64,000 nt of DNA from Micromonospora halotolerans (GTDB taxonomy: Bacteria; Actinomycetota; Actinomycetes; Mycobacteriales; Micromonosporaceae): positions 4,154,001 through 4,218,000 of the forward strand of contig NZ_CP134876.1 in the NCBI RefSeq assembly GCF_032108445.1, given 5' to 3'. Shown piece after piece: positions 7,389 through 16,336 of this stretch (the stretch's first letter is position 1; each line of letters begins with the position of its first letter). A program made the translations under genes and the position numbers. The notes beneath the pieces are model-generated. The model was not told the DNA's origin, searched no databases, and saw nothing but the letters and a program-made list of their open reading frames with translations.

Positions 7389-8356
7389 CCCGGCGGCTGG
7401 CCGGTCTCCTGCTGCGGGCGGCGGCACGGCGCTGGCCCGCGGAACTGCGCGCCGAGCTGGTCCGCGAGTGGGAGGCGGAGCTGCACGTCCTGGCCGGACG
7501 CGGGCAACGGTGGCGGATGCTGCGCTTCGCGGCCAGCCCCGCCGTCAGCCGGGCCGGTGCGCCGGTGGTCGACCGGGGCGTGCTGCACCGGCGGCTGCGG
7601 CGTACCGCCAGGGTGCTGCTGCTCGCCCCGCCGGCGTGCGTCGCCGTCGTGGTGCTCGCCGCCGTGGTGATGAACGTCGCGTACACCCTGCTCAGCGCCA
7701 ACCTCGCCTGGGCGACCGCGGTGCAGCTGCCGCTCTGGTCCGGCCTCACCGCGGTGGCGGGCGCGCTGCTGGCCCTCCTCGTCACCCGGGCGGCACGGCG
7801 GACCGTACGCACCGGACCGCTGGCCACCGCGCTCGGCGTCGTGCTGCCGATCGCGCTGACCGTGACGGTGGTGCTCGTCGCGCTCGCGGGCCGGGACGAT
7901 CGGGGTATGCCGGGCACCGTGCCCGGGCTCCTGCTCTGGCTCGCCGCGCTGGTGCCGGCCCTCTGGGGCGCGGGGATCCTGGCCCGCCGGGGACGGACCC
8001 GGCTGGCCTGGGTCGTCGGGGTGCTCGGCGCGCTGGTCGCGGCCGACGCCGCGGTCGTCCTGGCGGTGGTGTCCACCATCCCGGCGGCCCCCGTCGCGCC
8101 GGTCGCCGACGGCCTGCCCCCGGACACGGTGGACCGGATCTCCGCCCCGCTGTGGCTGCTCACCTGCTGGACCGACTCGTCGTTCGGGCTGCCGCGCCCC
8201 ACCGCCTGGGAACGGTTCCTCATCACCGACCTGGTGCTCATCGAGCCCGTCTTCTACCTGGCCTGCACCCCGTACGCGGTGGCCTACACCCTCGCCGCCG
8301 CCCGGCCGGCGCCGGCCGCCGAACCCGTGCCGGAGCCCGTGCCGACACCCACCTGA
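7385..8356 (+). CDS. membrane protein cotranscribed with PadR
   Basis: The 323-residue product starts with a cytoplasmic amphipathic segment, RRWPAELRAELVREWEAELHVL, typical of PadR-partner membrane proteins. About six membrane helices follow, then an alanine/proline-rich tail. I chose GTG 7385 because it makes a four-base overlap with the PadR stop codon; GTG 7382 is an alternative. It has no ABC or enzyme motif. It probably acts in the plasma membrane, perhaps in envelope stress or export, under the PadR regulator. The exact function is unknown. Confidence 0.8.
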   Translation: MTRRLAGLLLRAAARRWPAELRAELVREWEAELHVLAGRGQRWRMLRFAASPAVSRAGAPVVDRGVLHRRLRRTARVLLLAPPACVAVVVLAAVVMNVAYTLLSANLAWATAVQLPLWSGLTAVAGALLALLVTRAARRTVRTGPLATALGVVLPIALTVTVVLVALAGRDDRGMPGTVPGLLLWLAALVPALWGAGILARRGRTRLAWVVGVLGALVAADAAVVLAVVSTIPAAPVAPVADGLPPDTVDRISAPLWLLTCWTDSSFGLPRPTAWERFLITDLVLIEPVFYLACTPYAVAYTLAAARPAPAAEPVPEPVPTPT

Positions 8357-8390
8357 CGCCGCCGTCGGCCCGCGACGGGCCGGCTCACCG

Positions 8391-9101
8391 TCAGCTCTCC
8401 CAGGCCACCATCCGGCCGGCTCGCTCGTAGTGCCGGGCCAGCTCCGCGTCGATCCGCTCGGCCCGGGCCTCGGTGAGCACCACGGCGGGGTCCTGCCAGG
8501 ACCGCGCGGTGAGCATCCGGTGGCGCAGGCCGGCCGGGGGATGGGTGGCGAACAGCGACATGCCCTCCCGGACGGAGAGCTGGCGCACCAGCGGCAGCCG
8601 GCCGACCGCCGCGGCCAGCGAGCGCGCCGTCCCGGCCCGCCAGCGCGAACCCACCGCGGTCGCGTACGCGTTGCGGTCGCTGTCGACCCCCAGCACGTGC
8701 GGCACCGGCGCGCCGATCCGGTTCGCCGCCTCCTCGACCAGGGCGTGCAGCTCGGGCGCCTCGGCGCGGGTGAGCACGTCCACGTCCGGCGGGACGCGGC
8801 CGAAGCGCGGGCGCAACGCCAGCGCCAGCGCGATGAGCGCCAACCCCAGGACGACCGCGAAGTTCGGGAACGGGTACGCGAACAGCAGCCACACCCCGGT
8901 CACCGCGAGGGCCAGCACCCCGAGCAGAAGCAGGACGGAGATGCCCACGGTCAGCGCGCCGGCCACACTCCACCCGGTGGACTCCAGCGGCCGGCCCACC
9001 AGATCCGCGTACTGCTGGCGGGTCAGCCGGGCGGCCAGCCGGTGGGTCCGCCGGTCGATCCAGGACCAACGCAGCTCGGGCGCCTGGGGGAGGGGCCGGT
9101 C
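8391..9101 (-). pseudogene. degenerate M48-type peptidase without its catalytic motif
   Basis: The frame keeps the N-terminal part of an actinobacterial M48 family protein (PELRWSWIDRRTHRLAARL, two membrane helices, DVDVLTRAEAPELHALVEEA). It also keeps the C-terminal part (RLPLVRQLSVREGMSLFATHPPAGLRHRML). Between GVDSDRNAYATAVG and SRWRAGTARSLAAA the whole zinc-binding core is missing, including HExxH and the third ligand. The join is in frame, so one deletion of several hundred bases explains it. No ATG, GTG or TTG lies near the expected start, where the frame runs into the upstream gene; the nearest is a GTG at 9257 inside that gene. It cannot be a working protease. A non-catalytic role is possible but less likely than decay. 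Confidence 0.7.
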
Positions 9102-9531
9102 AGCGGGGGCAGGGCAGCCGCTCCAGCGGGGCGGGGGCGCCGCCCGGGCGCACCGACTGGGCGAAACAGGCGCTGGACTCGGCCCGCTGCCAGCCGAACA
9201 CCGACGCGGCGGTCTTCGCCACGCGTACCCGGAAGACCAGCCGGACCTCGGCGACACCCGCCGCCGCCGAGAGGACCTCGACGCCGTCCACGGTGTCGGC
9301 GGCGAACCGCAGGTCGGCCTCCCGCGCTGCCGGCTCGGCCAGCAGGAGGGACCGGGTGCGTTGGGCGGTGGCCGTCACCTCCCGGTCGGCCCGGCGTTCC
9401 AGCCGGTGCTGGGACCGGTCGCGCAGCAGCGGAACCCCCAGCGTCAGGCCGACCGCCACGAGCACCGCCAGCGCCGTGCCGGCCAGCAGCCCGCGTCGCC
9501 GGCGTGCCGACCGTCCTCCCCCGAAGCGCAC
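9100..9531 (-). CDS. membrane-anchored or secreted hypothetical protein
   Basis: The 143-residue protein has a very basic N-terminus (RRRR at 10-13) and one hydrophobic segment at residues about 14-36. A soluble outer domain follows, with a cysteine near 122 and one near the C-terminus that could form a disulfide. The topology suggests a single-pass protein with an extracytoplasmic domain. I do not recognise the family. Its stop codon touches the start of the decayed M48 frame, so the two were probably one operon and this protein may have worked with the lost peptidase. Confidence 0.65.
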   Translation of the reverse strand: MRFGGGRSARRRRGLLAGTALAVLVAVGLTLGVPLLRDRSQHRLERRADREVTATAQRTRSLLLAEPAAREADLRFAADTVDGVEVLSAAAGVAEVRLVFRVRVAKTAASVFGWQRAESSACFAQSVRPGGAPAPLERLPCPR

Positions 9532-9685
9532 CCCGGGATTGTGCGCCCTCGACCCGGCAGCCGGCTGCCCCGTCTTTCGCCGTTACGGCCCGGAACCGCG
9601 CTGACCAGGTCTACTGTGGAGGACATCGGGGACTATTTCCGGCGTTCCGGTGGCGGCCGGGCGGTTCGCGGTGCACAGTGATCGC

Positions 9686-9892
9686 ATGAGCGACGACGGA
9701 CGTGGTGGCGGGCACTACTACTGGTGCACCCGCCACCACCGGGTCGAGACCGATGCCGACGTGTGTCCCGCGAAGCACGTTCTCGGACCGTACGCCTCAG
9801 CCGCCGACGCGGAGAACGCCCTGCAGCAGGTGCGGGAGCGCAACGACGCGTGGGAGGCCGAGGACGCCCGTTGGGCCGGGGAGGACAGGTAG
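9686..9892 (+). CDS. small conserved actinobacterial protein (68 aa)
   Basis: The protein begins MSDDGRGGGHYYWCTRHHRVE and contains a CTRHH...DVCPAKHVLGPY segment with two cysteines and three histidines, then a helical acidic tail (ADAENALQQVRERNDAWEAED). The start at ATG 9686 is favoured because the composition changes exactly there and coding bias is strong downstream. The Cys/His spacing could bind a metal, and GPYASAADAENALQQV resembles a minimal SPOR-like fold; both are guesses. The function is unknown. It is followed by an H1-like gene in the same direction. Confidence 0.75.
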   Translation: MSDDGRGGGHYYWCTRHHRVETDADVCPAKHVLGPYASAADAENALQQVRERNDAWEAEDARWAGEDR

Positions 9893-9969
9893 ACGGCGCG
9901 GGACGGCCCGCGTCGAGGTGATCCGTGCTCCGCGAGGGCGAGAGCACGTCCCCAGGAAAGGGAACCGAG

Positions 9970-10650
9970 ATGGCCGAAGCACAGCAGGCCACCCGCCCGG
10001 CCGCGAAACGGACGACCGCGAAGAGGACCACCGCGGGCAGGACGACGGCCACCAAGGCGTCCCCGAACGCCTCCGGCGCCGGCGCCGGCCGGGTGCCGGC
10101 GAAGAAGGCCGCCGCGAAGAAGGCGACCGCCAGGAAGGCCGTGTCGGCGGCCCGGAAGGCGCCCGCGAATAAGGCGCCGGCCACGAAGACCACCGCCAAG
10201 AAGGCGCCCGCCAAGAAGACCACCGCGAAGAAGACCACCACCGCGCAGAAGGCGGCCGCCAAGAAGACGACGGCGGCGGAGAAGACCACCGCGGCGAGGA
10301 AGACGACGACCGCCGCGAAGCGGACGACCGCGAAGAAGGCCCCCGCCAAGAAGACCACGGCCGCCAAGAAGGCCCCGGCCGCGAAGAAGACCACCGCCGC
10401 GAAGAAGACCACCGCCGCGAAGAAGACCACCGCCGCGAAGAAGACCACCGCCGCGAAGAAGGCCCCCGCCAAGAAGACCACCGCCTCGACGCGCCCCGCG
10501 GCGAAGCGGACGACGGCGGCGAAGAAGGCGCCCGCCAAGAAGGCCACCGCGAAGAAGACCACCGCGGCGAAGAAGGCCCCGGCCAAGAAGACCACGGCCG
10601 CCAAGAAGACCACCGCGCGCAAGGCGCCGGCACGCAAGGCCACCGCCTGA
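9970..10650 (+). CDS. histone H1-like lysine/alanine-rich nucleoid protein
   Basis: All 226 residues are low complexity and built from lysine, alanine, threonine and proline in degenerate KKTTAAKK/KKAPA repeats. This resembles the C-terminal tail of mycobacterial HupB or bacterial histone H1 homologues, without the HU head. Such tails bind DNA by charge and compact the nucleoid. The ATG at 9970 has AGGAAAGGGA upstream. Near 10384-10460 the same 15-base unit (GCGAAGAAGACCACC) is repeated almost exactly, so length variation between strains is likely. The alternating codon pattern creates long false frames on the other strand. Confidence 0.8.
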   Translation: MAEAQQATRPAAKRTTAKRTTAGRTTATKASPNASGAGAGRVPAKKAAAKKATARKAVSAARKAPANKAPATKTTAKKAPAKKTTAKKTTTAQKAAAKKTTAAEKTTAARKTTTAAKRTTAKKAPAKKTTAAKKAPAAKKTTAAKKTTAAKKTTAAKKTTAAKKAPAKKTTASTRPAAKRTTAAKKAPAKKATAKKTTAAKKAPAKKTTAAKKTTARKAPARKATA

Positions 10651-10721
10651 CGGCGTTCGCCCGCCGCTGACCGGCGCGTGCCGGTGAGCGGATCACGCGG
10701 GGCGCTGTCAGGATTGACCCC

Positions 10722-12158
10722 GTGGTGATCCGACGCGTACTGGCGCCCCGCATCGACTTCGGCGCGCTGCGCCGCGAGCTGGGACTTCCCGAAGACTTCC
10801 CGCCCGCGGCGCAGCGCGAGGCCGACGCGGCCGCCGCCGCGCCGCTGCCGGCCGTCGCCGACCGGACCGACATCCCGTTCGTCACCGTCGACCCGGCGAC
10901 CTCGCGCGACCTCGACCAGGCCATGCACCTCGCCCGCCGTCCCGGTGGCGGTTTCCGCATCCGGTACGCGATCGCCGACGTGTTCACCCACGTCCGGGCC
11001 GGTGGGGCGCTCGAGGCGGAGACCTGGCGCCGGGGGCAGACCGTCTACCTGCCCGACGGGAACGTGCCGCTGCACCCGCACACGCTGAGCGAGGGGGCGG
11101 CCAGCCTGCTGCCCGACGCCGACCGGGCGGCGGTGCTGTGGACCATCGACCTCGACGCCGACGGCGGCACGGTGGCCGTCACCCTCGAGCGGGCCCGGGT
11201 GCGCAGCCGGGCCAAGCTCGACTACCCCGGGGTGCAGCGCGACGCCGACGCCGGCCGGCTGCCCGAGCCGATCGCCCTGCTGCCCGAGATCGGCGCCCTG
11301 CTCACCGCGCGCGGGCTGCGCCGGGGCGCGATCAACCTGCCGCTGCCCGAGCAGGACGTCGAGCCGGACGGCGACGGCTGGCGGCTGGTGCTGCGCGGGC
11401 CCGGCCCCATGGAGGAGCACAACGCCCAGATCTCCCTGCTGACCGGGATGGCCGCCGCCGACATCATGCTGGCCGGCCGGATCGGCCTGCTGCGCACGAT
11501 GCCGCCGCCCCGGCCCGACGCGGTCGACCGGCTGCGGCTGGCCGCCGGGCCGCTCGGTGTGCCCTGGCCGGCCGGCGCCACGGTGGGCGAGGTGCTCGCC
11601 GCGCTGGACGCCTCGCAGCCCCGGGCGGCGGCCTTCGTCGACCAGGCCGCCGAGCTGATGCGCGGCGCCGCCTACACGGCGTTCGACGGGGAGCTGCCCG
11701 AGCAGCCGGAGCACGGCGGGGTGGCCGCCGCGTACGCCCACGTGACGGCGCCGCTGCGCCGGCTCGCCGACCGGTACGCCACCGAGGTCTGCCTGGCCCT
11801 GCACGAGGGCCGGGAGGTCCCCGAGCACGTGCGCACCGCGCTGCCGAAGCTGCCCGAGGTGATGGCCACCACCGACCGGACCGCGTCCGCGGCCACCCGG
11901 GGCGCCGTCGAGCTGGCCGAGGCGGTGCTGCTGGCGCACCGCGTGGGCGAGACCTTCGAGGCGGCGGTGGTGGACGTCGACGAGCCACGCCCGGCGGGCA
12001 ACGGCCGGCCGGGGCGCCCGCCCGGTGGCACGGTCGCGCTGGACGAGCCGCCGGTGCGCGCCCGCTGCACCGGCGACCTGCCGCTCGGCGAGCGGGTCCG
12101 GGTCCGCCTGACCGTCGCCGACCCGGCCGAGCGCAAGGTCGCCTTCGAGACGGCGTGA
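10722..12158 (+). CDS. RNB-domain ribonuclease (RNase II/R family)
   Basis: The 478-residue protein is essentially an RNB catalytic domain: DPATSRDLDQAMHL near residues 63-76 carries the metal-binding aspartates. YAIADVFTHVRAG, LPLHPHTLSEGAASLLPD-like and ITAPLRRLADRY-like blocks follow, in order. The cold-shock and S1 domains of full RNase R are missing, as in the compact actinobacterial form. It should degrade RNA processively from the 3' end in the cytoplasm. The GTG start at 10722 follows a 70-base spacer after the H1-like gene. Confidence in the family is high; the physiological substrate is not known. Confidence 0.93.
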   Translation: MVIRRVLAPRIDFGALRRELGLPEDFPPAAQREADAAAAAPLPAVADRTDIPFVTVDPATSRDLDQAMHLARRPGGGFRIRYAIADVFTHVRAGGALEAETWRRGQTVYLPDGNVPLHPHTLSEGAASLLPDADRAAVLWTIDLDADGGTVAVTLERARVRSRAKLDYPGVQRDADAGRLPEPIALLPEIGALLTARGLRRGAINLPLPEQDVEPDGDGWRLVLRGPGPMEEHNAQISLLTGMAAADIMLAGRIGLLRTMPPPRPDAVDRLRLAAGPLGVPWPAGATVGEVLAALDASQPRAAAFVDQAAELMRGAAYTAFDGELPEQPEHGGVAAAYAHVTAPLRRLADRYATEVCLALHEGREVPEHVRTALPKLPEVMATTDRTASAATRGAVELAEAVLLAHRVGETFEAAVVDVDEPRPAGNGRPGRPPGGTVALDEPPVRARCTGDLPLGERVRVRLTVADPAERKVAFETA

Positions 12159-12231
12159 GGCGGCGGAGCGCGGGGATTCTCACAGCGCCCGGCCGCGCCG
12201 CCGTGCGGTGACCTTTGCGAGGATGACCCGT

Positions 12232-12930
12232 ATGGCTTACGACGCGACCACCCTGCCCGACGTCTCCGGGCTGACCGTCGGCATCATCGGTGGCACCGGC
12301 GACCAGGGGCGGGGTCTCGCCTACCGGTTCGCCCGGGCCGGGCAGACCGTGCTGATCGGCTCCCGCGCCGCCGACCGGGCCGCCCAGGCCGCCGCCGAGA
12401 TCGCCGCCCTGCCCGGCGTGCCGGCCGGCGCCACCGTCGCGGGCGCGGACAACGACGAGGTCGCCCGCCGCAGCGACGTGGTCATCATCGCGGTGCCGTG
12501 GGACGGGCACGCCGCCGTCGTCGGTGCGCTGGCCGGCCCGCTCGCCGGCAAGATCGTCATCGACTGCGTCAACCCGCTCGGCTTCGACAAGCAGGGCCCG
12601 TACGCGCTGACCGTCGCCGAGGGCAGCGCCGTGCAGCAGGCCGCCGGGCTGCTGCCCGACTCCCGGGTCTGCGCCGCCTTCAACCACGTCAGCGCGCCGC
12701 TGCTGGCCGACCCGGAGGTCGACCGGATCGACCTCGACGTGCTGATCTGCACCGAGGACCGGGAGCTGGTCGGCGTGGTCGCCGCGCTCGCCGCCCGGAT
12801 CCCCGGGATGCGGGGCATCTACGCCGGCCGGCTGCGGAACGCCCACCAGATCGAGGCGTTCACCGCCAACCTGATCGCGATCAACAAGCGCTACAAGGCG
12901 CACGCCGGCATCCGCGTCACCGACCTGTGA
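12232..12930 (+). CDS. npdG: NADPH-dependent F420 reductase
   Basis: The 232-residue protein begins with a Rossmann fold whose fingerprint GIIGGTGDQGRGLAYRFA (residues about 18-35) is the pattern of F420:NADPH oxidoreductases. GSRAADRA follows for the NADP phosphate. DVVIIAVPWDGH and FNHVSAPLL match the rest of the family. The reaction moves hydride between NADPH and oxidised F420, and in actinobacteria supplies reduced F420. ATG 12232 is the family start; the GTG 12208 and ATG 12223 extensions are not conserved in style. An F420-type LLM oxidoreductase occurs at 51272-52195, consistent with an F420-using host. Confidence 0.9.
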   Translation: MAYDATTLPDVSGLTVGIIGGTGDQGRGLAYRFARAGQTVLIGSRAADRAAQAAAEIAALPGVPAGATVAGADNDEVARRSDVVIIAVPWDGHAAVVGALAGPLAGKIVIDCVNPLGFDKQGPYALTVAEGSAVQQAAGLLPDSRVCAAFNHVSAPLLADPEVDRIDLDVLICTEDRELVGVVAALAARIPGMRGIYAGRLRNAHQIEAFTANLIAINKRYKAHAGIRVTDL

Positions 12931-12958
12931 CGTCGTACCCGTGCGGCACCATCGCCGC

Positions 12959-13402
12959 ATGGAATGGCAACTGGTGATCGACTGTCGGGAGCCGTCACGG
13001 CTCGTCGCGTTCTGGGCGCAGGCGCTGCGCTACCGGCCGCAGCCGCCGCCCGACGGGCATCCGACCTGGCGGGACTGGTACCTGTCGGTCGGCATCCCGC
13101 CCGAGGAACTCGGTGACGGCGACTGCCTCGACCGGCTGGAGGACCCGACCGGCGCCGGCCCGCTGATCTGGTTCCAGCCGGTCCCCGAGCCGAAGGCGGT
13201 CAAGAACCGCCTGCACATCGACCTGAAGGTCGGTGGCGGGCGTGCGGTGCCGCTGGCCGAGCGGCGCTCCCGGGTGGACGCCGAGGTGACCCGGCTGACC
13301 GCCCTGGGCGCCCGGGTGCTGGGCTCGATGGACGACCCCGACGACGGCTACTACTCGTTCCAGCTCGCCGACCCCGAGGGCAACGAGTTCTGCGTGGTCT
13401 GA
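12959..13402 (+). CDS. VOC-superfamily (glyoxalase-like) protein
   Basis: The 147-residue protein opens MEWQLVIDCREPSRLVAFWAQAL and closes ADPEGNEFCVV, the two ends of the glyoxalase-like VOC fold found in many actinobacteria. The middle has KNRLHIDLKV, giving a potential metal-binding histidine. These proteins are small metalloenzymes or antibiotic-binding proteins of varied function; nothing here fixes the substrate. It starts 28 bases after the F420 reductase stop and may share its transcript. The ATG at 12959 was chosen because the preceding frame from 12941 adds only a non-conserved MRHHRR. Confidence 0.82.
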   Translation: MEWQLVIDCREPSRLVAFWAQALRYRPQPPPDGHPTWRDWYLSVGIPPEELGDGDCLDRLEDPTGAGPLIWFQPVPEPKAVKNRLHIDLKVGGGRAVPLAERRSRVDAEVTRLTALGARVLGSMDDPDDGYYSFQLADPEGNEFCVV

Positions 13403-13447
13403 CCGGCCGGGCGGCGCGGCCCGGGAGCCGCGCCGCTCGGCGTGCGG

Positions 13448-14293
13448 TCAGAAGGTGTGCTCGGCGGCCGGGAACTGGCCGCCGCGCACCTCGTCGGCGT
13501 AGCGGCGGGTGGCGTCGGTCAGCGCGCCGGCCAGGTCGGCGTAGCGCTTCACGAAGCGCGGGGCCTTGCCGGTGCGCAACCCGGCCATGTCCTGCCAGAC
13601 CAGCACCTGCCCGTCGGTGTCCGGGCCGGCGCCGATCCCCACCGTCGGGATGCGCAGCTCGGCGGTGATCCGCTTCGCCACCTCGCCGGGCACCATCTCC
13701 AGCACCACCGCGAAGGCGCCCGCCTCGGCCACCGCGCGGGCGTCGGCGATGACCTCCTCGGCGCTGTCGCCCCGGCCCTGCACCCGGTAGCCGCCCAGGG
13801 TGTGCTCACTCTGCGGGGTGAAGCCGATGTGCGCCATCACGGGGATGCCCGCACCGACGATCGCCTCGATCTGGGCGGCGCAGCGCCGGCCGCCCTCCAG
13901 CTTCACCGCGTGGCAGCCGCCCTCCTTCATGAACCGCACCGCGGTCCGCAGCGCCTGCGTCGGCCCCTCCTCGTAGGAGCCGAACGGCAGGTCACCGACG
14001 ATCAGCGACTGCCGGGTCGCCCGCACCACCGCGCGGACCAGGGGGAGCAGCTCCTCGGCGGTCACCGGCAGGGTGGTCTCGTAGCCGAAGACGTTGTTCG
14101 CCGCCGAGTCGCCGACCAGCAGCACCGGGATCCCCGCCTGGTCGAAGATCGAGGCGGTGTACTGGTCGTACGAGGTGAGCATCGCCCAGCGCTCGCCGCG
14201 CTCCTTGGCGGCGATCAGGTCGCGGGTGCGGACCCGCCGGGTGGCCGGCCCGCCGTAGAGGACGGTCACCTCGGTCGGGGTGGACTCCACCAT
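13448..14293 (-). CDS. panB: 3-methyl-2-oxobutanoate hydroxymethyltransferase
   Basis: The 281-residue protein has the family landmarks. [16 protein letters not shown] is near residue 40, the magnesium-binding [13 protein letters not shown] has its aspartate at 62, GDLPFGSYE is near 101, and [16 protein letters not shown] and [18 protein letters not shown] follow. It adds a hydroxymethyl group from methylene-tetrahydrofolate to 2-oxoisovalerate, the first committed step to pantothenate and coenzyme A. It acts as a cytoplasmic oligomer. The gene lies 130 bases downstream of nadE on the same strand, so cofactor-synthesis genes are clustered. The start at ATG 14293 has GGAAGGAGAG upstream. Confidence 0.97.
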   Translation of the reverse strand: MVESTPTEVTVLYGGPATRRVRTRDLIAAKERGERWAMLTSYDQYTASIFDQAGIPVLLVGDSAANNVFGYETTLPVTAEELLPLVRAVVRATRQSLIVGDLPFGSYEEGPTQALRTAVRFMKEGGCHAVKLEGGRRCAAQIEAIVGAGIPVMAHIGFTPQSEHTLGGYRVQGRGDSAEEVIADARAVAEAGAFAVVLEMVPGEVAKRITAELRIPTVGIGAGPDTDGQVLVWQDMAGLRTGKAPRFVKRYADLAGALTDATRRYADEVRGGQFPAAEHTF

Positions 14294-14423
14294 GACTCTC
14301 TCTCCTTCCTCGAGGCCGCGTTCGCGGTCCCCGGGTTCCGCCGCGATCGTCGCACCGGGGCACCGGCCGGGGGCAGGGCGGAGTGGAGGAAGTCACTCCC
14401 GGCGGCGGGGTGCCGGGCGCGGG

Positions 14424-16184
14424 TCAGCCGTCCTCGCGCCAGCGGTTGGTGACCGGCAGCCGCCGGTCCCGGCCGAACGCCTTCATGGAGATCTTGGTGC
14501 CGGGGGCCGACTGCCGGCGCTTGTACTCGGCGGTATCCACCATCCGCAGCACCCGGTCGACGACCGCCGGGTCGTGGCCGGACGCGACCAGGCCCTCCCG
14601 CCCCAGGTCGCCGTCGACGTAGCCGATCAGGATCGGGTCGAGCACGTCGTACTCCGGCAGGCTGTCGCTGTCGAGCTGGCCCGGGCTCAGCTCGGCCGAC
14701 GGCGGCTTGCCGATCGAGTTCTCCGGGATCGGCGGCGTCTCGCCGCGCCGCTCCGCGTCGGCGTTGCGCCACTTGGCCAGCCGCCAGATCAGCGTCTTCC
14801 AGACGTCCTTGACCGGGTTGTAGCCGCCCACCGAGTCGCCGTACAGGGTGGAGTAGCCCACCGCCAGCTCGCTCTTGTTGCCGGTGGTGAGGACCAGGTG
14901 GCCCTCCTGGTTCGACAGCGCCATGAGGATCACGCCGCGGACCCGCGCCTGGAGGTTCTCCACGGCCACGCCGGAGAGCGACAGGTTGGCCAGGAAGGCG
15001 TCCACCATGGGCTGGATCGGCTCGATCCGGAAGTCGAGGCCGGTGCGCTTGGCCAGTTCCTCGGCGTCGGCGCGGGAGTGCTCCGAGGAGTGCTGGCTGG
15101 GCAGCGACACCCCGACCACCCGCTTCGCGCCGAGCGCGTCGACGGCCAGCGCCGCCACCACCGCCGAGTCGATGCCGCCGGACAGGCCGAGCACCACCGA
15201 CGGGAACCGGTTCTTGTTGACGTAGTCGCGCAGGCCCAGCACCAGCGCCTGCCAGACCTCCGCCTCGTCGGCGACCGGCGCGATGATCCCGCCGACCGCG
15301 ACCCCGTCCCCGTGCCCCCGCGGGAGGGTGTCGCTGACCTTGGTGCGGACGATCCGCATGTCGTCGGCGACCTCCTCGTCGCCGACCGGCTCCCTGGCCG
15401 CCGGCAGCTCCACGTCGTGCACCAGCAGGTGCTCGACGAACTGGGGCGCCCGGGCGAGCAGCGTGCCGTTCGCGTCGACGATCATCGAGTCGCCGTCGTA
15501 GACCAGCTCGTCCTGGCCGCCGACCATGTTCACGTACGCGACGGTGGCGCCCGCCTCGGCCGCCCGCCGGCGGACCAGCGGCAGCCGGATGTCGTCCTTG
15601 TTCAGCTCGTAGGGCGAGCCGTTGATGTTGAGCACCAGCCCGACGCCCGCCTGCCGGGCCACCGCGAACGGGCCGCCCGCCTGCCACAGGTCCTCGCAGA
15701 TGGTGAGCGCGACGTCCACCCCGCCGATCCGGACCACGGTGAGCGCGTCACCCGGGACGAAGTAGCGGTCCTCGTCGAACACGCCGTAGTTGGGCAGGTG
15801 GTGCTTGAAGTAGACGGCCGCCACCGCCCCGCGGTGCAGCAGCGCCGCCGCGTTGCGGGCCCCCCTGCCCGGCTCGGCGTCGGCGCTGACCTGCGGCGGG
15901 CCGTCCGCGTCCAAGTAGCCGACCAGGACCGGCAGGTCACCGAGGCCGTCGGCGGCCAGGTCGGCGGCGAGCCGGTGCAGCGCGGCCCGGGAGGCGGCGA
16001 CGAACGACCGGCGGAAGACCAGGTCCTCGACCGGGTAGCCGGTCAGCATCAGCTCGGGGAAGAGGGCGAGCTGAGCGCCGGCGTCGGCGGCCCTGCGGGC
16101 CCAGCCGCGGACCATGTCGGCGTTGCCGGCGATGTCGCCGACCGTCGGGTCGACCTGGCACAGGGCGAGACGCAGGGTGGGCAT
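14424..16184 (-). CDS. nadE: glutamine-dependent NAD+ synthetase
   Basis: The 586-residue enzyme joins an N-terminal nitrilase-type glutaminase domain to an NAD synthetase domain. The glutaminase triad is Glu44 (FPELMLTGYP), Lys127 (YFKHHLPNYG) and Cys163 (LTICEDLW). The synthetase domain has the PP-loop LGLSGGIDSAVVAALAV and the conserved STLYGDSVGGYNPVKDV. It makes NAD from deamido-NAD using glutamine-derived ammonia. The gene is divergent from glnA2 across a 152-base spacer with a GlnR-type box, so nitrogen control could reach it too. A separate ammonia-dependent NadE is encoded at 43013-43837. Confidence 0.97.
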   Translation of the reverse strand: MPTLRLALCQVDPTVGDIAGNADMVRGWARRAADAGAQLALFPELMLTGYPVEDLVFRRSFVAASRAALHRLAADLAADGLGDLPVLVGYLDADGPPQVSADAEPGRGARNAAALLHRGAVAAVYFKHHLPNYGVFDEDRYFVPGDALTVVRIGGVDVALTICEDLWQAGGPFAVARQAGVGLVLNINGSPYELNKDDIRLPLVRRRAAEAGATVAYVNMVGGQDELVYDGDSMIVDANGTLLARAPQFVEHLLVHDVELPAAREPVGDEEVADDMRIVRTKVSDTLPRGHGDGVAVGGIIAPVADEAEVWQALVLGLRDYVNKNRFPSVVLGLSGGIDSAVVAALAVDALGAKRVVGVSLPSQHSSEHSRADAEELAKRTGLDFRIEPIQPMVDAFLANLSLSGVAVENLQARVRGVILMALSNQEGHLVLTTGNKSELAVGYSTLYGDSVGGYNPVKDVWKTLIWRLAKWRNADAERRGETPPIPENSIGKPPSAELSPGQLDSDSLPEYDVLDPILIGYVDGDLGREGLVASGHDPAVVDRVLRMVDTAEYKRRQSAPGTKISMKAFGRDRRLPVTNRWREDG

Positions 16185-16245
16185 GACCTCATCTTGCCCC
16201 AGCCGGAGGGGCCGAATCCGGCCGGACGCCGGAGACGCCGGAGGC

Positions 16246-16261
16246 GTAACGTCGGCGTAAC
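16246..16261 (+). promoter_or_regulatory. probable GlnR box upstream of glnA2
   Basis: GTAAC, six bases, GTAAC fits the actinobacterial GlnR/NnaR-type nitrogen box (gTnAC-n6-GnAAC). It lies 75 bases before the GTG of glnA2 and about 60 bases before the divergent nadE start. A matching box precedes glnA1 at 33427-33453. Confidence 0.55.
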
Positions 16262-16336
16262 GAGCCCGGTGGAGACTGGGCGGTCAGGCCGGGCTCGGCC
16301 CGACCGGTGCGGACGTACGTGTCACGAGGGGTGGAA

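Noticed and set aside
9633..11939. 768-codon minus-strand frame opposite the H1-like and RNB genes
   Set aside because: The alanine/phenylalanine/valine pattern is just the complement of the Lys/Ala repeats and of the RNB gene.
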